Assembly: GCA_036513315.1 (NCBI GenBank)
Contig: DATBZF010000127.1
Location: forward strand, 62,001 to 126,000
DNA length: 64,000 nucleotides
Direction of reading: 5' to 3'
Source: Roseiarcus sp036513315
Lineage (GTDB): Bacteria; Pseudomonadota; Alphaproteobacteria; Rhizobiales; Beijerinckiaceae
Shown here one piece after another: positions 8,195-15,364 of this stretch. Position 1 is the stretch's first letter. Each line of letters begins with the position of its first letter. A program made the position numbers and the translations under genes. Under the pieces are notes generated by a model that saw nothing but the letters and a program-made list of their open reading frames with translations, was not told the DNA's origin and did not search any database.

Positions 8195-9412
8195 TCACCT
8201 GTGAATCACGTCCGCGACTGTCGAGGCTTCGTGTGCTTTTTCTTCGCGGGCCTTCGCGGCCAGTGTCTGGATTGTCGGAATCACGGACATGCCAGGGCGC
8301 AATTCCACCGGCGAACCGCCATCGATCGCTATTTTGACGGGAATACGCTGGACAACCTTGGTAAAGTTGCCGGTCGCGTTGTCAGGCGGCAGCAAGGCAA
8401 ACTCCTGTCCGCTAGCCGGTGCGACGCTATCGACATGACCGAGCACGGTCTGCCCCGGGTATGTATCGACCTGAATGGTGACCGCTTGACCCCGTTCAAC
8501 GTGGGTAAGCTGGGTCTCCTTGTAGTTCGCGACGACATAGGCCCCGGAGATCGGAACCAGGGCCATCAACTGCGTGCCGGCGGACACATACTGGCCAGTC
8601 CGCAGCGTGCGATTGCCGACCACGCCCGCGATCGGCGATGTGATCGTCGTGTAGCTGAGATTGAGTTCGGCCTGCCGCTGCAGGGCCGCAGCGCGCTCGG
8701 CCGCGGCGACGGCCTGGGCGAGCTCCGCCCTTAAAAGATCAACATTCTTTATCGCTGACGCCAGGTTGGCCTCGTCGCGACGGATCGCAGCTCCGGCGCC
8801 GTCGTTGCGAGATCGCGCGGCCTGCGCATTTTGCACGCTGCCGTAGCCGGTCGCTGCGAGGTCCGCATATCGCTTGTGCTCTTCACTTGCGAACATCTTG
8901 TTCGCTGCATCAACCGCGACGGTCGCCTGCGCGGCCTCAATGATCGCTTGCTGTACGTCGAGCTGGGCCTGCTTGCTGGCGATGGCGGCCTGCGCGGCTG
9001 CGACGTCTGCTCTCGCTTGGTCAAGCGCCACCTTGAAGTCTCGGTCGTCAATTCTCGCCAACACTTGGCCCGCCGCCGTCCGCTCGTTGTCGCCGACCAG
9101 GACTTCGCTCAGATAGCCCGAGATTCTTGGCGCTATTGTCGTGTTGTCAGCTTGAACGTAAGCGTCGTCGGTTGAAACCAGGAATCGACCGACGGTCCAA
9201 TAGTTCCACCCGAGCCATGAGCCGCCGGCCAACACGGCGGTGGCGACCCCCGCGATGAGCAGGCGACGCAACCGGTTGGCGGAATGAGGCTCGGCAGCGG
9301 CGCTCACCATCGCCGTGGAATTCGGCGTTGAATTCGTTTCTACGATCAGTGCTTTGGCTATTTCCGCAGACAGCGGTCGCTCCGGCTCGAAAGATGTTGA
9401 ATGGCGGGTCAT
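8195..9412 (-). CDS. emrA: HlyD/EmrA-family periplasmic adaptor
   Basis: 405-residue membrane-fusion protein: a single N-terminal transmembrane helix near residues 49-70, a barrel-sandwich lipoyl half (GRFLVSTDDAYVQADNTTIA), a long alpha hairpin rich in Ala/Gln, then the second half (TTITSPIAGVVGNRTLRTGQ) and the VAPASGQEFALLPPDNATGN motif typical of EmrA. It links EmrB to an outer-membrane channel. ATG at 9412 is chosen over the upstream start because GGGAG precedes it at good spacing. It is first in the minus-strand row and is transcribed away from the epoxide hydrolase genes; a near-perfect 18-bp site lies 58-75 bp upstream. Confidence 0.93.
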   Translation of the reverse strand: MTRHSTSFEPERPLSAEIAKALIVETNSTPNSTAMVSAAAEPHSANRLRRLLIAGVATAVLAGGSWLGWNYWTVGRFLVSTDDAYVQADNTTIAPRISGYLSEVLVGDNERTAAGQVLARIDDRDFKVALDQARADVAAAQAAIASKQAQLDVQQAIIEAAQATVAVDAANKMFASEEHKRYADLAATGYGSVQNAQAARSRNDGAGAAIRRDEANLASAIKNVDLLRAELAQAVAAAERAAALQRQAELNLSYTTITSPIAGVVGNRTLRTGQYVSAGTQLMALVPISGAYVVANYKETQLTHVERGQAVTIQVDTYPGQTVLGHVDSVAPASGQEFALLPPDNATGNFTKVVQRIPVKIAIDGGSPVELRPGMSVIPTIQTLAAKAREEKAHEASTVADVIHR

Positions 9413-9469
9413 GACTTTCTCCCAGGCTCGCGATTGCATCGTCAGAAGGTTCGCGCCGAATCGGGACGA

Positions 9470-9487
9470 TTGCTCGTTAGCGGGTGT
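9470..9487 (-). promoter_or_regulatory. 18-bp operator candidate, emrA side
   Basis: Minus strand reads ACACCCGCTAACGAGCAA. It matches the site at 9702-9719 at 16 of 18 positions in inverted orientation. It lies 58-75 bp before the emrA start. A further GTTAGT (9497-9502) follows 21 bp, two helical turns, from the GTTAGC core. The paired arrangement suggests a regulator binding both ends of the divergent promoter region. Confidence 0.55.
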
Positions 9488-9701
9488 GAGAGATCTGTTA
9501 GTCGTTGCTATGCACCGGTCAGCGGCGGGGCTACTGAGACGAAAGGGCGGCTGTCGCTCTCAACTCGATAGGCCGATCGAACGGCCCTTTAAGATATCGT
9601 GGAGCCATGTTGCATGCGTATGAGTTCCCGGCCCCGAATGTCGCGCCGCCCACCTCACTCGGCGCCCTGGGCTCGCTAAACCAGGCGTCTCACGGAAACT
9701 A
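9488..9701. other. Divergent promoter region, emrA / epoxide hydrolase
   Basis: No gene is seen in the 428-bp space between the emrA start (9412) and the epoxide hydrolase start (9841). Besides the two 18-bp sites it contains GGCCG-N6-CGGCC near 9571. Promoter boxes cannot be assigned with confidence. Confidence 0.4.
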
Positions 9702-9719
9702 ACACCCACTAACGTGCAA
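9702..9719 (+). promoter_or_regulatory. 18-bp operator candidate, epoxide-hydrolase side
   Basis: Reads ACACCCACTAACGTGCAA, the inverted partner of 9470-9487 with two mismatches. An additional ACTAAC core starts exactly 10 bp earlier (9698), giving two direct half-sites one helical turn apart, as is common for winged-helix regulators. It lies 122-139 bp before the epoxide hydrolase start. Confidence 0.55.
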
Positions 9720-9840
9720 TTTTACGCGCCCTCGGCGACGTTCAAAACGCAAGTAGCCCAAAGTGGCCGCCGAACCGGCTACGGCGTCGGGACGAATCTT
9801 GCGCCGCGAAGGCGCCAAATTCGATGTGCGGAGGGAGATC

Positions 9841-11190
9841 ATGAGTGTGCCCATGAGATCAGAAACCATTGATGCCGGCCGCCGACGGTTCGTCGCCGCC
9901 GCCACCATAGGAATCGTCGCGGCGGGCGCCGCGAGCGTCTTATCCTCGCCTGGCTCCCGGGCCCTGGCCGCTGGGGCGGATGCACCAATAAGGCCATTCC
10001 AGATCAACATCCCGGAATCCGATCTCATCGACCTTCGCCGACGCCTCGCAATGGTGAGGTGGCCAGACAAGGAGCCGGTCGATGACGACTCTCAAGGCGT
10101 GCCGCTCGCGACCATGCAGGAGTTGGTGAGCCACTGGCAGGCCGACTATGACTGGCGAAAGATCGAAGCGCGGCTCAACGCTTTGCCGCAATTCATTACC
10201 GGGATCGACGGAGTCGACATTCACTTCATTCACATCCGCTCCAAGCACGAGCATGCGTTGCCTTTGGTCGTCACCCATGGCTGGCCCGGCTCTATCATCG
10301 AGCAACTCAAGATTATCGCGCCCCTGACCGACCCGACCGCATATGGCGGCGATGCGTCGGATGCATTTCACCTCGTGATACCGTCAATGCCAGGCTACGG
10401 CTTTTCAAGCAAACCGACCGTGACAGGCTGGGACCCGACGCGCATTGCGCGGGCCTGGGTCGTACTGATGAAGCGGCTCGGGTATGAACAATTCGTGGCG
10501 CAGGGCGGCGATTGGGGCTCCGGCGTATCGAATGAGATGGCGAAGCTCGGAGCCCCGGAACTGCTGGGCATACATGTCAATCTGCCGGGCACTGTTCCGT
10601 CGGAAATCGCAAAGGCCCTGCAGGACGGCGATCCCGCGCCATCAAACCTTTCCGCCGACGAATTGCGCGCGTACACCCAGCTCAAGGCGCTATACGCCAA
10701 GCGCCGCGCCTACGCTCAGATGATGGGCACCCGGCCGCAAACGCTCTATGGCCTGGCGGATTCGCCGGTCGACCTGGCCGCATTCATGCTCGACCACGGC
10801 GACGGCTATAGCCAACCGGCGGCGGCAGTGCATGCGGCCGTACTCGGTCACGCCGTAAACGGATACCCCGCGGGCGACTTAACGCGGGATGACGTGCTCG
10901 ACAATATCTCGCTCTACTGGTTGACGAATACCGGCGTGTCCGCCGGTCGCCTCTATTGGGAAAACAAAGCCAGCCTCTACAACGCCGCGAACGTCCATAT
11001 TCCCACCGCCGTAACCGTGTTTCCGGGCGAGAACTACCGGGCTCCGCGGAGTTGGGCGGAACGAGCCTATCACAAGCTGATCTATTTCAACGAGGTCGAC
11101 AAAGGCGGCCACTTCGCTGCCTGGGAGCAGCCCGCGATCTTCTGTTCGGAACTACGCGCGGCGTTCCGTTCCTTGCGCGAACCAACATGA
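9841..11190 (+). CDS. Tat-exported epoxide hydrolase (copy 1)
   Basis: 449-residue alpha/beta hydrolase with the epoxide-hydrolase N-terminal domain. A twin-arginine signal (GRRRFVAAATIGIVAAG) directs folded export. Residues about 50-160 carry the EHN domain (FQINIPESDLIDLRRRL). The oxyanion motif HGWPGS is at 146-151, nucleophile Asp224 sits in QGGDWGS, and catalytic His424 is in KGGHFAAWEQP, so the triad appears intact. It should open an epoxide by water in the periplasm; the natural substrate is unknown. The start at 9841 follows GGAGGGAG; the longer in-frame start lacks this. The next gene is a close paralogue 49 bp downstream. Confidence 0.92.
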   Translation: MSVPMRSETIDAGRRRFVAAATIGIVAAGAASVLSSPGSRALAAGADAPIRPFQINIPESDLIDLRRRLAMVRWPDKEPVDDDSQGVPLATMQELVSHWQADYDWRKIEARLNALPQFITGIDGVDIHFIHIRSKHEHALPLVVTHGWPGSIIEQLKIIAPLTDPTAYGGDASDAFHLVIPSMPGYGFSSKPTVTGWDPTRIARAWVVLMKRLGYEQFVAQGGDWGSGVSNEMAKLGAPELLGIHVNLPGTVPSEIAKALQDGDPAPSNLSADELRAYTQLKALYAKRRAYAQMMGTRPQTLYGLADSPVDLAAFMLDHGDGYSQPAAAVHAAVLGHAVNGYPAGDLTRDDVLDNISLYWLTNTGVSAGRLYWENKASLYNAANVHIPTAVTVFPGENYRAPRSWAERAYHKLIYFNEVDKGGHFAAWEQPAIFCSELRAAFRSLREPT

Positions 11191-11239
11191 CGCTCCGCTG
11201 GCCGGGCGCTCCGCACCATCGACACAAGGGAGAGATATC

Positions 11240-12580
11240 ATGGCGAAACTGACGATCGAGAAGTCTACGGCGCATCAGGTCGTGGCGGAGACGGTCGACC
11301 AAGACCGACGCAAGCTGCTCTTCGGCGCTGCGGCTATCGGCCTCACGACGACCGCCGTCGCAAGCATCATATCGATCGATTCCGCGCCAGCTGCGACCAG
11401 CGAGGCAATCCGCCCGTTCCACATCACTGTGCCCGAAGCGGCGCTTGTTGATTTGCGGCGTCGCTTAGCGGCGACCCGTTGGCCGGATAAGGAAACTGTG
11501 GCCGACGATTCCCAAGGCGTGCAGCTCGCGACGTTGCGGCAGGTCATTCATTACTGGCAGACGGATTACAATTGGCGAAAGATCGAAGCGCGGCTCAATG
11601 CGCTGCCGCAATTCATAACCGAGATTGACGGGCTGGACATTCACTTTATCCATATACGTTCAAAGCATGAAAATGCTCTACCCCTCGTTATCACTCACGG
11701 ATGGCCCGGCTCGATCATCGAGCAGCTCAAGATCATCGATCCTTTGACCGATCCGACCAATTTTGGCGGCAGCGCCGCCGACGCCTTCCATCTGGTCATT
11801 CCATCGATACCGGGTTACGGCTTCTCAGCTAAGCCGACGACGACCGGTTGGGATCCGGCTCACATCGCCCGAGCCTGGGTCGTGTTGATGAAGCGGCTTG
11901 GCTACCAGCGCTTTGTGGCGCAAGGGGGCGATTGGGGCGGCCATATCGCGAATGTGATGGCGCAACAGGCGCCGCCCGAGCTGATTGGCATTCACGTCAA
12001 TTTCCCTGAGACTGTACCGCCTGAAATTGGAAAGGCGCTCCTGCTGGGGATGGCGCCGTCAGGGTTGGCCGCCGACGAACAGCGTGCTTTTGACCAGATC
12101 AACCTCGCCCGCGCGAAGCACTTGAGTTACGCGATCGCAATGGCGACGCGTCCCCAGACGCTCTACGGCATCGTGGACTCTCCGGCCGGCCTCGCAGGCT
12201 GGATCCTCGACCACGACGCGAAGAGCTACGAGATGATCGCGGGCGTCTTCGACGGGCATCCGGCAGGACTGACCCGCGATGATATTCTCGACAACATCAC
12301 CCTCTATTGGCTGACCAATACCGGCGTTTCATCGGCGCGGCTCTACTGGGAGAACAAGGATCGCCTCCTCAGCGCGGTCAACGTTTCCATTCCGGCGGCC
12401 GTCACTGTGTTCCCCGAAGAGATCTACCAGGCGCCCCACAGTTGGACCCAGCGCGCTTATCACAATCTTATCTACTTCAACGAGGCTGACAGAGGCGGGC
12501 ATTTCGCGGCCTGGGAACAGCCGCAATTGTTCAGCGTAGAGCTTCGAAACGCGTTCAGGCCGCTGCGTCAGGCGAGTTAG
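11240..12580 (+). CDS. Tat-exported epoxide hydrolase (copy 2)
   Basis: 446-residue paralogue of the preceding gene, most similar through the central core (for example WRKIEARLNALPQFIT occurs in both). A Tat signal starts at DRRKLLFGAAAIGL. HGWPGS is at 153-158, nucleophile Asp231 is in QGGDWGG, and catalytic His421 is in GGHFAAWEQP. Copy 2 keeps the usual DWGG, whereas copy 1 has DWGS, and it lacks a short insertion near residue 330 (the AAAVHAAVLGHAVNG segment of copy 1). The two probably arose by tandem duplication and have diverged in the cap region, hinting at different substrate preference. GGGAGAG precedes the ATG. Confidence 0.92.
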   Translation: MAKLTIEKSTAHQVVAETVDQDRRKLLFGAAAIGLTTTAVASIISIDSAPAATSEAIRPFHITVPEAALVDLRRRLAATRWPDKETVADDSQGVQLATLRQVIHYWQTDYNWRKIEARLNALPQFITEIDGLDIHFIHIRSKHENALPLVITHGWPGSIIEQLKIIDPLTDPTNFGGSAADAFHLVIPSIPGYGFSAKPTTTGWDPAHIARAWVVLMKRLGYQRFVAQGGDWGGHIANVMAQQAPPELIGIHVNFPETVPPEIGKALLLGMAPSGLAADEQRAFDQINLARAKHLSYAIAMATRPQTLYGIVDSPAGLAGWILDHDAKSYEMIAGVFDGHPAGLTRDDILDNITLYWLTNTGVSSARLYWENKDRLLSAVNVSIPAAVTVFPEEIYQAPHSWTQRAYHNLIYFNEADRGGHFAAWEQPQLFSVELRNAFRPLRQAS

Positions 12581-12752
12581 AAAAATCGAAATGGCGCCGC
12601 CTCGTTCGAAGAGCGGCGGCGACAGCGGCCCGCCAGCGCTCGGGCGCTGCCATTGTGCACGACGACGCGCGGCTTTCGGTGCAGAGGACGGCTCGGCGCC
12701 GTCCGCGCGTGAAGCAGCGTATTCGCGCTCGTGATGAGCGCCCGGCGAGGAG

Positions 12753-13868
12753 ATGACGATGATGACCATGGGCGAGAGATCCCAACACAGGGCTGGTGCC
12801 CGCCGGATGCGAAATCCGCCGGGAGCCGACGAACGTCTCGACATCGGGACATCGGTCGCCTCGCCATCGGGTTCGCGCGCTGCCCTCCCGCGCCGTCATT
12901 TTCTGAAATTGAGCCTTGGCGCGCCGGGGGCCTTGGTGGCTGGAACAATGGCCGTGACGTCAGCGCTCGCGGCGCTCCAGCCCAGGGCGCCGGACTTCGC
13001 GGGCATCGACGGCTGGATCAACAGTGGCCCAATTTCCATAGCTGATCCGCCCTCGCCTGCGACATTGGTCTGTTTCTGGACATATTCGTGCATCAACAGC
13101 CGTCGTCCGATGCGATACCTAAAGCGCTGGCATGACCAATACGGCCCTCAGGGTTTACGCCTGATAGGGATCCATACGCCAGAATTCCAGTTCGAGCATG
13201 AGCGGGCGAACGTGGAGACTTATGTGCGAGAGGAAGGCATATTCTTCCCGGTCGGTCTCGACAACGAATATCGAACTTGGGACGCGTTCGGGAACGACGC
13301 GTGGCCGGCGTTCTACCTCATCAACCGTGACGCGCGCGTCGCATTGGTTCGCGCAGGCGAAGGCTATGCGCACGAGATTGAAGGAGCGATCCGGAATGCC
13401 CTTGGCCTCACCCCGACCGGGTGGGCGATCGATCCCGGCGACGACCCAGACTTATCGCGCATTGGTTCTCCAGAGGCTTATTTCGGCGCCGAGCATCCCA
13501 CGCCGCAGGATCCGAGACAGTCGCCGCGAAAGGGAGCCGTGGAGTATTCGTTCGCTCAGGGGGCCGGGCCGGCGCTGGACCGGTATCTGCTCGACGGCTC
13601 CTGGGCGCGCGAGGGCCAGCGGCTCACGCTGGTCTCGTCGCAAGGCGGGCTGCGCTACCGGTTCTCCGCAGCAAAAATGCATCTGGTTGCGTCCGCCGAG
13701 CCTTACGCGACGATTCGCGTCCGCGTGGACGGCGAGGACACTCGGCCGATAGGCATTGGGTGGCCGACGCTCTACACAGTCGTCGACGGGAGTCGCTATG
13801 GGGAGCACCTCTTGGAAGTCACTGCAGACGTCCCGGGTCTCACGTTGTTCAGCGCGACCTTTGGCTGA
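12753..13868 (+). CDS. Tat-exported thioredoxin-like protein with CxxS site
   Basis: 371 residues from a cluster of possible ATG starts (12753-12768). A Tat signal RRHFLKLSLGAPGALVAG lies near 48-65. A redoxin-like domain follows (about 85-220), matching the periplasmic domain of DipZ-type proteins: CFWTYSCINSRRPMRYLKRW, then HTPEFQFEHE and WPAFYLI. The usual CxxC is C113-I-N-S116 here, so only the first cysteine remains. A C-terminal beta-rich domain (about 245-371) resembles the carbohydrate-binding-like end of DipZ homologues. CxxS proteins tend to act as isomerases or mixed-disulfide traps rather than reductases; that role is inferred. It follows the epoxide hydrolases on the same strand after 172 bp. 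Confidence 0.83.
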   Translation: MTMMTMGERSQHRAGARRMRNPPGADERLDIGTSVASPSGSRAALPRRHFLKLSLGAPGALVAGTMAVTSALAALQPRAPDFAGIDGWINSGPISIADPPSPATLVCFWTYSCINSRRPMRYLKRWHDQYGPQGLRLIGIHTPEFQFEHERANVETYVREEGIFFPVGLDNEYRTWDAFGNDAWPAFYLINRDARVALVRAGEGYAHEIEGAIRNALGLTPTGWAIDPGDDPDLSRIGSPEAYFGAEHPTPQDPRQSPRKGAVEYSFAQGAGPALDRYLLDGSWAREGQRLTLVSSQGGLRYRFSAAKMHLVASAEPYATIRVRVDGEDTRPIGIGWPTLYTVVDGSRYGEHLLEVTADVPGLTLFSATFG

Positions 13869-14053
13869 CACCCGCAAGTGCGGCGGAATGAACAGGCATT
13901 CGATCCGCGGCCAGGGACGATGTCGCAGCGGACATCGCGTAGCCGGGCCAGGACGGACCATGAGCCATCGGCAATGCCGGTCGCCATGATCGCGATCGGC
14001 ATCGCCAGCAGCCCGCCGGCCCATCCGCACGCGCCAATGGGTCCACGCTAAAG

Positions 14054-15070
14054 CTAGATTCCCACAGCGCTCAGCGCTGCTCCCTTCAGGGGCAACGCGA
14101 AACTGAAGCGAGCTCCGCCCAAAGTTGACTTGTTGTCAGCTCGCATGGTGCCCCCATGAGATTCGATGATCGCTCGCGAAATCGTCAAACCCAACCCCAT
14201 CCCATCAGCCTTCGTCGTGAAGGACTTGCCAAAAAGATGAGGTAGATGCATTGGGTCCACACCAGGGCCACTGTCTTCAACTACGCAGCGGACCCCTTCT
14301 GAAGGACTTAATGTCGTTTGGATAGAAATCTTGCGGCATGCGGCGCCCGACGCTTCCATCGCCTGGGCCGCATTGACGACAATGTTCACCAGCACTTGTT
14401 GAATCTGGGTCTGGTCGCCGATCACTTGAGGCAACTCGGGGGCCAAATCGAGCGAAGAAGAAATGCCTTTTGATTGAAGGTCCTGACCAAGGAAGAACAT
14501 CGATTCTGAGACGAGTTCATTGAGTTCTAGCGCGTGTCGTTGTGGCGTCTCGCCCATCGCCATCGTCCGAATACGCTCCAAGATTCCACTGGCGCGCTTA
14601 GAGTCGTTTATCATCCGCTGAATCAGATCGCGCAGCTTGTCGAGATTCGGTTCACGCTGACCGAGCAGACGCAGCGCTGTTTCGCCATTCGTTCGCATCG
14701 CAGCGAGCGGCTGATTAACCTCATGCGCCATCGACGCGGCGAATTCGCGCAGCATTTCTGGCCCTGCGGCATGCGCGTAGTCCACCTGCGCCTGGCACAG
14801 CTGTTCTTGGCCGCGATTCCGCGCCACCATTTGCGCAAAGGTTCTCGTGGGGTCGTCCTCGAAGAATCCGTCAGACGCTGGCCTCTTAATCAATGCGCGG
14901 CCTGCTTTTCCGGCGAGTTGCGCATCGCGAACTGACAGATCGCTCTTAGCCGTTGCGCCATAATGGTCACGAGGCACACAGGAGGTCAGACCGAGATTGT
15001 GCAGAAGCGCATCCACCGCAACGGGGTCATGCGGACTATGGCCGGCCAGATTTACCAATGGATTGAGCAT
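14054..15070 (-). CDS. Orphan sensor histidine kinase
   Basis: 338 residues from ATG 15070, which has a G-rich ribosome site; an in-frame start at 15187 would add 39 residues that lack a domain. No membrane segment or classic PAS domain is obvious. The dimerisation/phospho-acceptor helix is EFAASMAHEVNQPLAAM with His116. ATP-binding boxes are N (VNIVVNAAQAM), G1 (VEDSGPGVD), F (GKSFTTKADG) and G2 (GMGLGLTISRAIIESHGG). This belongs to the FixL/DctB-like group. No response regulator is adjacent. It is convergent with the thioredoxin-like gene and lies between the accessory block and the second winged-helix regulator. Confidence 0.88.
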   Translation of the reverse strand: MLNPLVNLAGHSPHDPVAVDALLHNLGLTSCVPRDHYGATAKSDLSVRDAQLAGKAGRALIKRPASDGFFEDDPTRTFAQMVARNRGQEQLCQAQVDYAHAAGPEMLREFAASMAHEVNQPLAAMRTNGETALRLLGQREPNLDKLRDLIQRMINDSKRASGILERIRTMAMGETPQRHALELNELVSESMFFLGQDLQSKGISSSLDLAPELPQVIGDQTQIQQVLVNIVVNAAQAMEASGAACRKISIQTTLSPSEGVRCVVEDSGPGVDPMHLPHLFGKSFTTKADGMGLGLTISRAIIESHGGTMRADNKSTLGGARFSFALPLKGAALSAVGI

Positions 15071-15364
15071 GTTAACCCCCAAACCGTTTGTGGACGGTCG
15101 GTTTGCATGAACTTGGCTAATGTAGGTCGCTGCCAGGTTGCAGCAGCTGGCGTTTCGATTTGAGGCTCCCTTCAGCTGTAGCGCCACGCTACGCTTGGAC
15201 TCGCCCTTGTCCTAGTGAGAAAGGGTTAAGCGTGGTAAATTGGGGTGAAGGCCTGGGGGCGCGCCGGCGCGTAAATGCTTGTTCTAGCGGGCATTCGCCG
15301 CAAGGCTTTCGACGCCATCCGCAGAGGGTCGACTATTTGTGCCGCTCAGCGGGGCGGCGGCCTA
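15071..15364. other. Intergenic stretch, nothing recognised
   Basis: About 290 bp between the histidine kinase start and the stop of the second winged-helix ATPase, both on the minus strand. No RNA gene, terminator with T-run or coding remnant was seen. Confidence 0.4.
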
